Shown: positions 44,976-54,004 of the stretch, in pieces
Numbering within the stretch: the stretch's first letter is position 1
How the letters are laid out: each line of letters starts with the position of its first letter
Assembly: GCA_023435305.1 (NCBI GenBank)
Contig: JAEYRV010000055.1
Location: 1 to 64,000 of the forward strand
Direction of reading: 5' to 3'
From: Bacillota bacterium
Lineage (GTDB): Bacteria; Bacillota; Clostridia; Acetivibrionales; DTU013
Length of the DNA stretch: 64,000 nt
Translations under genes and position numbers: made by a program
The notes under the pieces: generated by a model
Told to the model about the DNA's origin: nothing
Seen by the model: only the letters and a program-made list of their open reading frames with translations
Databases searched by the model: none

Positions 44976-45129
44976 ATATCTCCCTCCCGGAATCTCTTTA
45001 CATTTACCTGGCCTTCCAGGCAGCCTCTACCATATCGATATATTATATTAACATAAACCTTTTTAAAACACAATAAACGCAATATCAACCAATATACCGC
45101 CAAAATATTAACTTTGTCTGCGCTTACTG

Positions 45130-45669
45130 TTATTTTGCATATATTTCTTTTTTTAAGGTGCAGACATCAGGCAGATTACGATATTTTCCGGCATAATCCA
45201 ACCCATATCCCACGATAAATTTGTCCGGCACCACAATGCCCTTGTACTCCACCTCGATTTCCACCTTCCTTCTGGACGGCTTGTCAAAGGCGGTGCATAT
45301 TTTGACGCTCTTCGGGCTTCTCGTATTGAAGAGCTCCTTCAGATGCTTGAGTGTCAGGCCCGTATCCACAAGATCCTCGACAATGAGCACATGCTTGCCG
45401 GTCAGGTCCAGATCCATGTCCTTTATTATCCTGACAACACCGGAGGACCTCGTCGATGCTCCATAGCTGGATACTGCTATCAGATCCATGTCCACTGGTA
45501 TGGTGATCTCCCTCATCAGATCCGCCAGAAAAACGAAGCCTCCCTTCAATACACCCACAAGGACCAGCTCCTCACCTGCATAATCCTCGGAAATGCGGCT
45601 GCCCATCTGCTTTACCATTGCTCCGATCTCTTCGCGCGACACCAGTATTTCTTCAATATCTGCCATCAT
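45130..45669 (-). CDS. hpt: Hypoxanthine phosphoribosyltransferase
   Basis: The 179-residue purine salvage enzyme has the PRPP loop VLIVEDLVDTGLTLKHL (about 94-110) and a KGGFVFLADLMREI segment. Its start overlaps the end of tilS by 17 bp, with GGAGGGG upstream of tandem ATGs. In Bacillus the TilS-HprT pair also controls ftsH transcription, so the neighbourhood may be functional. Confidence 0.93.
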   Translation of the reverse strand: MMADIEEILVSREEIGAMVKQMGSRISEDYAGEELVLVGVLKGGFVFLADLMREITIPVDMDLIAVSSYGASTRSSGVVRIIKDMDLDLTGKHVLIVEDLVDTGLTLKHLKELFNTRSPKSVKICTAFDKPSRRKVEIEVEYKGIVVPDKFIVGYGLDYAGKYRNLPDVCTLKKEIYAK

Positions 45670-47110
45670 TGTGACCCCTCCGATTGTGTTCTATTTTAAG
45701 CACAGTTTTAGTATTTTCAGTTACCTTAAATTTATCACTTATTTTGTGTCCCACGATCCAGACTATCTCATTGCCCGTTGCTATCAGCGGTATACTGCCG
45801 CGATCCTCCCTTGGGATCTTGGTATCGATGAAATATTCCTTCAGCTTTTTTGTGCCATTTGAGTTCAATGGCTTGAATATATCCCCGGTCCTTCGATTTC
45901 TAATATTTATTCCCTGATTGACTTTATCATAATCAAAATATTGCACGTTAGGATTATATCCTACCGTACCATACTTATCAATATATTCAGGCATAATGAC
46001 AGACGCTGTTATTTCCGAGCCAAGCACAGGTATTAAAACAGTGCCCGGTATCAATAACTGCATCGTGTATTCTTCTTCACTTTTATTCTCAGCATTTGCT
46101 GCTGATAATGAAAAAATCCTGATCAAATTATAGGAAACAACAGCACGGATCCCTCTTGGCAGCTCTGCTGCTGAACCTGTAGTTCCTTTATCGATCAGCT
46201 CCAGCAACGCATTGTAATGAACACTGCCTACACCTTTCGCACTGCCTGATACATTTACAAGAGCGATCCTTAGTACACGCATTTTTATAGCAGGTTCCAG
46301 ATCTCTCAGCTGTCCAAGATCAAGGCAGACCATGCCGGGTTTCCTTTCACAGACCGCTTTCTCAAAACTTTCGGAAGCACATTTATCCAGGAAGCTTTCA
46401 TCCATTGAAGCATTTTGAGACATGCGGCACAGACTATCTACGATATTTGCTCCGAATTTCTCATTTATATATGGAAACAGGCCAAGACGCACCTTGTTTC
46501 TGGTATAGTCCTGCTCCAGGTTGGAGCTGTCTGTCCTTGGGGACAGTCCTGCCTCCCGGCAGTAAGCTTCGATCTCATTCCTGCCTGCGCCCAGCAGCGG
46601 CCTGATAATATTGTCCCTCTTGTATTCCATTCCGGAAAGCCCGGCAGTGCCGGTCCCTCTTATGATATGCATCATGACTGTTTCAGCCTGGTCATTCCTG
46701 TTATGAGCGACCGCTATCCTGGAAGCGCCGGCTGCAGAAGCATATTTCTGAAATTCACTGTATCGGATCTCCCTGCCTGTCTCCTCAAGCGATGAACCTG
46801 AGCTTGCAGCAGCAGCTGCCACGTCTCTCCTGATTATCTCAAGAGTGATCCCCAGCCTGCTGCACAATGCGGCTGTGTACTCCTCATCGTCATCCGCTTC
46901 CTTGCCCCGAAGCATATGGTTTATATGGACAGCATAAAGTTTGATTTTCAGAAGTTCCTGCAGCGAGTGCAGCACATGGAGCAGGCATACTGAATCAGGC
47001 CCTCCGGACACACCCACGACTACACCGTCTCCGGGCTCGACGAGACGATTTTCCTGTATGGCGGCCAGTATTTTCTCTGTGAAATTGGTATTAAAACTGC
47101 TAGTGTTCAT
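45653..47110 (-). CDS. tilS: tRNA(Ile)-lysidine synthase TilS
   Basis: The 485-residue protein has the PP-loop ATPase motif SGGPDS (about 35-40), HINHMLRG and VAHNRNDQAETVMM, with a C-terminal substrate-binding domain. It modifies C34 of the CAU anticodon to lysidine so the tRNA reads AUA as Ile. Its start overlaps the dnaB stop and its end overlaps hpt. Confidence 0.94.
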   Translation of the reverse strand: MNTSSFNTNFTEKILAAIQENRLVEPGDGVVVGVSGGPDSVCLLHVLHSLQELLKIKLYAVHINHMLRGKEADDDEEYTAALCSRLGITLEIIRRDVAAAAASSGSSLEETGREIRYSEFQKYASAAGASRIAVAHNRNDQAETVMMHIIRGTGTAGLSGMEYKRDNIIRPLLGAGRNEIEAYCREAGLSPRTDSSNLEQDYTRNKVRLGLFPYINEKFGANIVDSLCRMSQNASMDESFLDKCASESFEKAVCERKPGMVCLDLGQLRDLEPAIKMRVLRIALVNVSGSAKGVGSVHYNALLELIDKGTTGSAAELPRGIRAVVSYNLIRIFSLSAANAENKSEEEYTMQLLIPGTVLIPVLGSEITASVIMPEYIDKYGTVGYNPNVQYFDYDKVNQGINIRNRRTGDIFKPLNSNGTKKLKEYFIDTKIPREDRGSIPLIATGNEIVWIVGHKISDKFKVTENTKTVLKIEHNRRGHNDGRY

Positions 47111-48437
47111 CCTTCTTTAAATTGGCGAATTTTGTGAATTCACCAAACCATCTGAGCTCAACAGTACCTGTTGAACCATTCCTGTGCTTGGCTATGATAA
47201 TTTCCGCTATATTTTTCTTTTCAGTGTCGGGATTGTAATAATCATCCCTGTAAATAAACATGACTATATCTGCATCCTGCTCAATGGCGCCTGATTCTCT
47301 CAGGTCACTCAGCATCGGACGATGGTCGGTCCTGGATTCAGGTCCCCTGCTGAGCTGCGACATTGTTATGACAGGCACATTCAATTCCTTGGCCAGTATC
47401 TTGAGAGACCTGGAGATCTCTGATACCTCCTGCTGCCTGCTCTCGGTCTTTCCCCTTCCCTGCATCAGCTGCAGATAATCGATCACAACAAGGCCGAGGT
47501 TCTTCTCAAGCTTCAGCCTTCTGCACTTTGCTCTTATATCCATTACAGATATGCCCGGTGTGTCGTCAATATATATGGGGGCCTCGGATAAAGGAGCCAG
47601 AGCCCTGGCTATCTTGTTCCAGTCCTCGTCCTCCAGCTTTCCGGTTCTCATCTTTTGACTGTCTACCATAACTTCACTGCAAAGCATCCTGTTGACCAGC
47701 TGGTCCTTTGACATTTCAAGATTGAAAAGCGCCACAGGCACATGTCTCTGAACAGCTGCATACTGCGCTATATTGAGCGCCATAGCAGTCTTTCCCATAC
47801 CAGGTCGGGCCGCTATCAGTATCAGGTCGGAATTCTGCAGCCCGGATGTCTTGTAATCAAGGTCGGTGAAACCGGTAGGTATACCGGTGACAAAGCCCTT
47901 GCTGTTGTATAGCTCCTCCAGCTTTATAAAGGTATCGAGCAATACATCCTTGATATGAGTGAATCCCTGAGTACTTCTTTTTTGTAATATGTCAAAAATG
48001 CTCTTTTCTGCCTTGTCCAGCACAAATACGGCCTCCTCGGAGGCTTCATAGCTGGTCGCACTGATCTCGGATGCTGCCTTTATCAGTTTTCTGAGCAGTG
48101 ATTTTTCTTCTACTATCTTGGCATAATGCCGTGCATTTGCCGTCGTTGGGACAGCGCTTGTAATGGCCGCAAGATAATCAAGGCCTCCGACTGCATCCAG
48201 GGTCCCCCTTAACTGCAGCTGTTCGGAAACCGTTATAATATCTACCGGTCCGGCTTTTTCAGTAATGTCGATTATTGCCTCGCAAATTTCGCGATGGTCG
48301 TCCCTGTAAAAATCAGAACTTCTGATCAGCTCGGTTACGGTTGGAATGACGTCCGAATCAAGCAGCATACATCCCAGTACCGCCTGCTCGGCTTCCAGAT
48401 TATGAGGAGGTATCCTCCCTATGGCATCGATATCCAC
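47100..48437 (-). CDS. dnaB: Replicative DNA helicase DnaB
   Basis: The 445-residue protein has the N-terminal DnaB domain (PPHNLEAEQAVLGCML, residues 10-25) and a RecA-like C-terminal domain with Walker A ARPGMGKT and Walker B VVIDYLQLM. It unwinds DNA at the replication fork as a hexamer. It follows rplI by 18 bp, the standard rplI-dnaB arrangement. Confidence 0.96.
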   Translation of the reverse strand: MDIDAIGRIPPHNLEAEQAVLGCMLLDSDVIPTVTELIRSSDFYRDDHREICEAIIDITEKAGPVDIITVSEQLQLRGTLDAVGGLDYLAAITSAVPTTANARHYAKIVEEKSLLRKLIKAASEISATSYEASEEAVFVLDKAEKSIFDILQKRSTQGFTHIKDVLLDTFIKLEELYNSKGFVTGIPTGFTDLDYKTSGLQNSDLILIAARPGMGKTAMALNIAQYAAVQRHVPVALFNLEMSKDQLVNRMLCSEVMVDSQKMRTGKLEDEDWNKIARALAPLSEAPIYIDDTPGISVMDIRAKCRRLKLEKNLGLVVIDYLQLMQGRGKTESRQQEVSEISRSLKILAKELNVPVITMSQLSRGPESRTDHRPMLSDLRESGAIEQDADIVMFIYRDDYYNPDTEKKNIAEIIIAKHRNGSTGTVELRWFGEFTKFANLKKDEH

Positions 48438-48455
48438 TATTCAGATTCCTCCGTG

Positions 48456-48902
48456 CTATTCGTTTTCTACCCTGACCTTTAGCTTGCCGCTGACCTCCGG
48501 GTAGAGCTTTACATCCAATTCCACAGTACCTGTCGACTTAATGGGCTCCGGCAGTACGATTTTTTTCTTGTCTATATCCAGCTTGAAATCGTTTTTCAAT
48601 TTATCCGAAATGTCCTTGCTTGTTATGGAGCCAAAAAGTTTGCCATTTTCACCCGATTTGGTCCTTATGACAACCTCCATGTCCTTCAGCTTTTGGACCA
48701 GTTCGCGTGCATGTGCCAGCTCACGGTCCTTCTTGGACTTTTCCGCTTCCTTCTTGGTGTTCATTATATTGATATTCGTAGCATTCGCTTCTGCGGCCAG
48801 TCCTTTTGGGAACAGAAAATTCCTGGCATAACCGTCGCTTACATTGACCAGGTCTTCCTTCTTCCCCAGTCCTTTAACATCCTGCTTTAATATGACCTTC
48901 AT
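48456..48902 (-). CDS. rplI: 50S ribosomal protein L9
   Basis: The 148-residue protein starts MKVILKQDVKGLGKKEDLVNV with GYARNFLFPKGLA, the L9 N-terminal rRNA-binding domain. A long connecting helix and the C-terminal domain (GKLFGSITSKDISD) follow. It lies between gdpP and dnaB. Confidence 0.97.
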   Translation of the reverse strand: MKVILKQDVKGLGKKEDLVNVSDGYARNFLFPKGLAAEANATNINIMNTKKEAEKSKKDRELAHARELVQKLKDMEVVIRTKSGENGKLFGSITSKDISDKLKNDFKLDIDKKKIVLPEPIKSTGTVELDVKLYPEVSGKLKVRVENE

Positions 48903-48917
48903 ATATACCTCCGATTA

Positions 48918-50972
48918 TCATGTATTCGGTTTGGCAATTTCCTTCGTGTATTCCATTATAGCATATTTTAATCTGTCTTTTGCATCATTTATATCAGTGC
49001 CCTCCAGCTGTGCTCCCGCAACGCTGAGATGTCCGCCGCCCCCCAGTTTTTCCAGGATCACCTGCACATTGATATCTCCCAATGATCTGCCGCTGATCCA
49101 TACTTCATCTTCGACATTGCTCAGAACAAAGGCCGCATTGATACCAGAGAGGTTAAGCATCTCATCGGCTGCCTTCGCGGCAATGAGCTGTGGATTTTTA
49201 ACAGACGGTGCACATACAGAAATGGCGATCTCATTGTCCAGCAGCTCTGCATCTCTGACTACTGTGGAAATATTGGTATATGTCTGTATATCGTTCTGGA
49301 ACAGCTGCTTCACTGCTACAGTATCCACTCCCTGCCGTCTCAGATAGGATGCTGCCTCAAATGTCCTGACTCCTGTCTTGAAGGTGAAGCTTTTCGTATC
49401 GACTACAATTCCGGCATAGAGCGCTTCAGCCTCCAGTTGTGTCAGCTTCAGCTTCTCGTCGATATACTGGATAACTTCGGTGACAAGCTCGGAGGTGGAT
49501 GACGCGTAGGTTTCCTGGTAGGTAAGGGCCGTATCCTGAATATAGTCAGCTCCCCTTCTGTGGTGATCGATAATAACTACCTGCCTGCTGTTTCCGATCA
49601 GCTCAGGCACTTCTGTGAAGCTCTTCCTGTGGGTATCTACTATAATGATCAGCGTCTTTTTCCCTATTAGCTCCAACGCCTCTCCCTTATTGATAAACAT
49701 GTCGTTGTACTCTTCACATTTACGGACTCTGGCTACCAGACAGTCAATAGTCGGATTGAGTTTGTTAAGCACGATATAGGCTTCTTTTTTCCTGCTCCTG
49801 ACTATCCTGTATACCCCGAGTGAAGCGCCCATTGAGTCAATATCAGCGTTTTCATGGCCCATTATGAATACTTTATCCGCCTGGTCGATAAGCTCCCTCA
49901 ATGCGTATGCTATGACCCTTGCTTTGACCTTGGTCCTCTTTTCCAGCTCCCTGGTCCTGCCGCCGAAAAAGCTGAAGCTCTCTCCGTTTTTCAGCACTAC
50001 CTGGTCTCCGCCCCTGCCCAGGGCCAGATCGATGGACGCGGCCGCATACCGAAGGTTGTCGGACAGGGTCCTGCCGCCGAGGCCGAATCCGAGGCTGAGC
50101 GTCACCGGCAGCTTGTTGCCTATGTTGATCTCTTTTATCGTATCAAGTATCTCAAACTTTTTATCTTCCAGCTCCTTCATATACTGCTGCTCAAAAATAA
50201 ACAGATACCTGTCTCTCTCAAATTTTTTGATGATGCCGTTGGCAAATGAGACCCACTGCACCATCTTCTTGTCGATCTCTGCAAGCACCTGCGGCCTGAC
50301 GGGATCATCCATACTCTGCATCAGATCGTCATAATTATCTATAACAAATATCCCTGCAATAGTCTTCTCATCGGAATATGTCTTCTTCAAATCGACAAGC
50401 TCGGTGGTATCAAGGAAATAGAGAATCAGCATGTAGCCCGCAGCCGTTTTTTGATCCGGGCTGCGTCTGGCTATACTGCAAAGAACATTGTAATGACGCC
50501 CGTTCATATCTATCTGCTTTGATATCCTTGTGCGGTTTTTCTCCAGATTGTCAGGCAGCAGCTCGTTATTTTTCAGGTCAGCCACGATTGCTTTGACAGT
50601 TTCCTCGAACAGGTCTCCCTGACTTGAAATATCCTCAACGGTTGAATTGTACCATATGATAGAGCCATCCAGTTCAGTTATGACAAGCGGCATTGGAAAG
50701 TTCATCATAGTATCCTTTGTCGCAGTGTCGATATTGAAGTTCAGATTCTCTATAAAGCTTGAAATTTCAGCTTTGCGTTTGTAATTGCTCCTTATGTTGT
50801 AATACGTAAGGTAGGCAAACAAAACAAAGCATGGTATTGCAACCCGCCAGTCCAGCACCGCGATGACGATTGTCAAAAGCAGTATGATCCAGATGTGTAC
50901 ACTTGCCCGCGGGATAAGCAGGCCAAGTATCTTTTTGCTATCCATATGTCTGAAAGGGCCAGACCCCTTCAT
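48918..50972 (-). CDS. gdpP: Cyclic-di-AMP phosphodiesterase GdpP
   Basis: The 684-residue protein has two N-terminal TM helices (about 25-65), a PAS-like region (about 80-180) and a degenerate GGDEF domain (about 185-330). The C-terminal DHH/DHHA1 phosphodiesterase has GHENADIDSMGAS, IVDTHRK, IDHHRRGAD and GGGGHLSVAGAQ. It degrades c-di-AMP and so affects osmotic and wall homeostasis. The ATG overlaps the MazG-like stop as ATGA; the Shine-Dalgarno AAGGAG is only 2-3 nt away, so the internal ATG at 50945 is an alternative. Confidence 0.94.
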   Translation of the reverse strand: MKGSGPFRHMDSKKILGLLIPRASVHIWIILLLTIVIAVLDWRVAIPCFVLFAYLTYYNIRSNYKRKAEISSFIENLNFNIDTATKDTMMNFPMPLVITELDGSIIWYNSTVEDISSQGDLFEETVKAIVADLKNNELLPDNLEKNRTRISKQIDMNGRHYNVLCSIARRSPDQKTAAGYMLILYFLDTTELVDLKKTYSDEKTIAGIFVIDNYDDLMQSMDDPVRPQVLAEIDKKMVQWVSFANGIIKKFERDRYLFIFEQQYMKELEDKKFEILDTIKEINIGNKLPVTLSLGFGLGGRTLSDNLRYAAASIDLALGRGGDQVVLKNGESFSFFGGRTRELEKRTKVKARVIAYALRELIDQADKVFIMGHENADIDSMGASLGVYRIVRSRKKEAYIVLNKLNPTIDCLVARVRKCEEYNDMFINKGEALELIGKKTLIIIVDTHRKSFTEVPELIGNSRQVVIIDHHRRGADYIQDTALTYQETYASSTSELVTEVIQYIDEKLKLTQLEAEALYAGIVVDTKSFTFKTGVRTFEAASYLRRQGVDTVAVKQLFQNDIQTYTNISTVVRDAELLDNEIAISVCAPSVKNPQLIAAKAADEMLNLSGINAAFVLSNVEDEVWISGRSLGDINVQVILEKLGGGGHLSVAGAQLEGTDINDAKDRLKYAIMEYTKEIAKPNT

Positions 50973-51316
50973 TTCTCCTTTCTTCTGCTGCTGCCCAGAT
51001 GCTTTGAAAGCTCGGACAGATCGCCGTAATACTTCTCGACTTCGTGGTTTTCCACGAGTCCCAGCTTCACCTTATTGTGTATCTTCATCTCAATGGCATT
51101 ATAGCTGATTCCCAGACGTTTCCCAAGAAGATAGCTGACAAGGATGAGATTCGACAATATTTCTCCGACTGCCTCATGCATCTCTTCCCTGGCACCTCTG
51201 GCCAGCACCTTGAACAAATCGGCCAGATCCGTCAGAAGTTCGCTTTTCAGCCATTCAATAAGCTTAATGTTTCTGGTTATATCGATCTCTTTTTCCGGCA
51301 CTGCCATGTACTCCAC
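50969..51316 (-). CDS. MazG-like family protein
   Basis: The 115-residue helical protein has a MazG-like pattern (RNIKLIEWLKSELLTDLADLF; EMHEAVGEILSNLILVSYLL). MazG-like proteins are related to NTP pyrophosphohydrolases, but this short form lacks a clearly complete EExxE/ExxD metal site, so activity is doubtful. The stop overlaps the gdpP start. The start may be the fourth codon (ATG 51307). Confidence 0.72.
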   Translation of the reverse strand: MEYMAVPEKEIDITRNIKLIEWLKSELLTDLADLFKVLARGAREEMHEAVGEILSNLILVSYLLGKRLGISYNAIEMKIHNKVKLGLVENHEVEKYYGDLSELSKHLGSSRRKEK

Positions 51317-51339
51317 CCCTTAACCAGTTTGCTTATCAG

Positions 51340-51520
51340 GGACATTCCTCATCCTCAGAGCGCTCCCCGCTGCAGAGGAGTGTCCCTTTACCTTGTCCAG
51401 ACTTTCCTCATCTCTCAAAGCGCTCCCCGCTGCAGAGGAGTGTCCCTTTACCTTGTCCAGACTTTCCTCATCTCTCAAAGCCCTTCTCCTTGCAGAGGAG
51501 TGTCCCTTTACTTTTTTCAT
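51340..51520. repeat. 60-bp tandem repeat array (about 3 copies)
   Basis: A 60-bp unit is repeated exactly (starting at about 51361 and 51421), with a diverged copy on each side. Each unit contains GCTGCAGAGGAGTGTCCCTT. The outer ends can pair as GGGACA / TGTCCC, an imperfect palindrome. Because 60 is a multiple of three, several frames stay open; the minus-strand frame reads KVKGHSSAAGSALRDEESLD per unit, but there is no ribosome site before its ATG. I treat it as non-coding between the MazG-like gene and pheA. Confidence 0.85.
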
Positions 51521-51554
51521 TATACCACAAACTGGTTAATTATCCCATTTCCCA

Positions 51555-52394
51555 TCAGGTCTTTTCTGATGCGGGTGAAACCGGGTAGGAGCCCAATATC
51601 CTTAAAAAAGATGTTTTTCTCTTCACCATAGTCAATGCATCCCTCAGAGCCTCATCCTCCCTGTGGCCCTCGATATCCACAAAGAAGACATACCTGCCCA
51701 GCTTATTCTTCGCAGGTCTTGATTCGATCCTGGTCATATTGATATCCCAGAGATTAAAGATGTCAAGTACCCTGTAAAGGCTTCCCGGCTTGTCTTCGGT
51801 GGAGAACACAATGGATGTCTTGTCGTTTCCTGTTCTGGCAGCATCGCTTTTAGATATGACAATAAACCTGGTAAAATTATTATCATAATCCTGTATATCT
51901 TCCTTTAATACTTCCAGTCCGTAAACCTCTGCAGCTGTCTTGGAAGCAATAGCGGCAGAATCGCCGCAGCCGGCTGCAACCTCCTCAGCTGCCGCAGTTG
52001 TACTTGATGCAACTTTAGTCAGCGCATGCGGCATCCTGGAAGAAAGGAACATCCTGCATTGACCCAATGGCTGGGGGTGCGAAAGCACATATCTGATGCC
52101 GGAGATATCTGCGCCGTTTTTAGCCAGAAGACATGCTCGCACGGGTATGATTATCTCAGCCTTTATCATCAACCCTGTCCCCTGTGATATCATGTCCATT
52201 GTAGCACTGACAGCTCCCTCGATCGAGTTTTCCATAGGGACTACTGCTTCATCCAGTATATCTTGCGCAAATGCCATGAATATCTCAGGTATTGAAGCAA
52301 AGTCTATCGAAATGCATTCTTCCTGACCGATGTACTTTTTCAGCGCCTCATGTGAAAACGTCCCTTTCGGGCCCAGATAACCGACTCTCTTCAT
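51555..52394 (-). CDS. pheA: Prephenate dehydratase
   Basis: About 279 residues: MKRVGYLGPKGTFSHEALKK at the N-terminus, catalytic-domain motif DNNFTRFIVIS (about 165-175) and a C-terminal ACT domain with TRIESRPAKNKLGRYVFFVD for Phe feedback. It makes phenylpyruvate from prephenate. ATG 52394 has AGGGAGAGTA upstream; the longer ORF is rejected. It is monocistronic, with a promoter at 52457-52485. Confidence 0.93.
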   Translation of the reverse strand: MKRVGYLGPKGTFSHEALKKYIGQEECISIDFASIPEIFMAFAQDILDEAVVPMENSIEGAVSATMDMISQGTGLMIKAEIIIPVRACLLAKNGADISGIRYVLSHPQPLGQCRMFLSSRMPHALTKVASSTTAAAEEVAAGCGDSAAIASKTAAEVYGLEVLKEDIQDYDNNFTRFIVISKSDAARTGNDKTSIVFSTEDKPGSLYRVLDIFNLWDINMTRIESRPAKNKLGRYVFFVDIEGHREDEALRDALTMVKRKTSFLRILGSYPVSPASEKT

Positions 52395-52456
52395 TACTCT
52401 CCCTTGTCTTTCAAAAACCTCGTTCCCAGTCATTCCATAACTTGTTACCCATTTAG

Positions 52457-52485
52457 TGTATACTATAATACACCAAAATCGTCAA
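52457..52485 (-). promoter_or_regulatory. Sigma-A promoter of pheA
   Basis: On the minus strand: TTGACG, 17-bp spacer, TATACA, about 60 bp before the pheA ATG. Confidence 0.7.
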
Positions 52486-52661
52486 TTTTCCAACACTAAT
52501 CGGTGAAAAGCACACGGCGAGCACATGAAATATGTATTGTACAAGGTAATTATGCCCGGTGTGGAAGTGCTGGCAATAAACTGGACACGATCAGTAAAGA
52601 GGAAGTATATCATGTACTCACTCAAGCAGTGATTTAAGGCTGTAGGGCTTTTTATCAAATA

Positions 52662-52757
52662 TGGCTTCTGTGACTTCCGTGGCTTCTGCGACTTCTGTGG
52701 CTTCCGTGGCTTCTGTGGCTTCTGTGGCTTCTGTGGCTTCTGCGACTTCTGTGAAGC
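52662..52757. repeat. 9-bp tandem repeat (GGCTTCTGT and variants)
   Basis: About ten copies of a 9-bp unit (GGCTTCTGT, GACTTCTGT, GGCTTCCGT). Since the unit is three codons, all frames stay open and give PQK or ATE repeats on the minus strand, but neither reading has a ribosome site or homology I can recognise. It lies in the gene-poor stretch 52395-54004, where I support no protein gene. Confidence 0.85.
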
Positions 52758-52833
52758 TATGGACAGCATGAGGCCGAATAAAGTGGGTGGATTTGTAGAC
52801 TGGGGATAGTAGTTCTGATTTTCCAGACCGCGG

Positions 52834-52976
52834 TGTGCAAAAACCGCGTCTTCTGGGCACTTTATACTCTTCTGGAGTTTACATAACTCAATACAACACC
52901 CTTAAAGGGGCCAAAATCATTGAATACTCTCTATAAAATCAATGAACCTGCGCCCAGAAGTCTTGGTTTTTGCACA
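52834..52976. mobile_element. MITE-like 143-bp element with 25-bp inverted repeats
   Basis: IR-left (52834-52858) and IR-right (52952-52976) are inverted copies: both contain TGTGCAAAAACC and CTTCTGGGC, separated by four mismatched bases. The 93-bp interior is AT-rich and non-coding. Size and structure fit a miniature inverted-repeat element or a long-stem RNA. I could not define a target-site duplication. Confidence 0.55.
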
Positions 52977-53068
52977 CTCCCCCCTATATTTCCCAATAAT
53001 TATTACCAAGTTTTTGCCGCCACATCTTGAATCCAGGAAGAATATAGTTATAAGAAGCCCATTTTTTG

Positions 53069-53293
53069 AAATTTTCAATTAGGGGTAGCATGAAGCATCG
53101 CAAGTGGATGGAATTTCAATTAGGGGCAGCATGGGGCAACGTAAGTGGATGGAATTTCAATTAGGGGCAACATGAGGCATCGCAAGTGGATGGAATTTCA
53201 ATTAGGGGCAGCATGAGGCAACGTAAGTGGATGGAATTTCAATTAGGGGCAGCATGAAGCAACGTAAGTGGATGGAATTTCAATTAGGGGCAG
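53069..53293. repeat. 41-bp minisatellite, about six copies
   Basis: GAATTTCAATTAGGGGCAG recurs at 53111, 53152, 53193, 53234 and 53275, exactly 41 bp apart, with a diverged first copy at about 53069. The intervening 22 bp (CATGAGGCAACGTAAGTGGA and variants) are also conserved, so there are no unique spacers. The period is not a multiple of three, so it is not coding. Confidence 0.9.
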
Positions 53294-53383
53294 GTTAGTT
53301 GGCATTTTTATGGTATTTAATCCATAAATAGAATACATAATTCGGTATATCTCACATTATGTCACCTCAGAATATTATAATAT

Positions 53384-53408
53384 CTGCCCCTAATTGAAAT
53401 TTCATCCA
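53384..53408. repeat. Inverted copy of the 41-bp array core
   Basis: CTGCCCCTAATTGAAATTTC is the reverse complement of the array core plus one base. It sits about 90 bp after the last direct copy, so the array and this copy can form a long hairpin. The rest of the stretch 53409-54004 is AT-rich with short direct repeats (a 13-mer ACACTTTTAGAGC appears twice near 53477 and 53507) and no gene that I support. Confidence 0.8.
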
Positions 53409-54004
53409 TCTGGATTTAGAAATATTATCCTTATAAGTAATAATGGAATATTTTGCATCACCAAACCTAGAAATTTATACACTTTTAGAGCTTTCTCCAA
53501 AGTTCACACTTTTAGAGCATTATTTTATCTTGTTACCCCTTTCGACCACACCTCCACCTAGTTCCCCCCCACCTTCTACCCCTGCATTGTTGTCCTTACC
53601 CTGTCACATTGTTACACTCCCTTGTTGCCTTTATTAATTTGTCCGGGGTACATGAGACAGCCGCCGGCATTCCCAGTCCATTTTAGCCTCAATGCAATAC
53701 CCTGTGTCATTTCGATTTATAAAATATTTCGTTTATGTGATGATTAATTCAGCAAATCAAGTTTAAATACTCATCCTGTCAGGAATAATGTTCCTGCCCT
53801 CAGTTGAGACCTGCTGATTAGGCAGTATTTCAATAAGGCTTGAAATATGCTGGTTGAAGCAATGGCTTAGCAAATAAAAAGTGAATCAGTTGAAGGAATA
53901 TATGAACAATAAAACAAAAAATCAGTCAATATAGTAAAATAAAAAATATCTTCCATGCAATATAATGCCAGACTGAATTGTATTACTTGTAAGGTGGTGA
54001 AAGA

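Noticed and set aside
51320..51520. 66-codon ORF MKKVKGHSS...
   Set aside because: Entirely made of the 60-bp repeat, with no Shine-Dalgarno before its ATG. The other strand is open as well.
52482..52860. Minus-strand proteins with PQK or ATE repeats
   Set aside because: The 9-bp repeat keeps all frames open. There is no ribosome site, and the flanking residues are not conserved-looking; the region also overlaps an inverted repeat end.
53069..53293. CRISPR array
   Set aside because: The copies are evenly spaced, but the intervals are themselves conserved rather than unique, the repeat is only about 19 bp, and no cas gene is present.
53443..53637. 64-codon Pro-rich ORF
   Set aside because: No ribosome site, biased composition from local C-rich sequence, no recognisable family.
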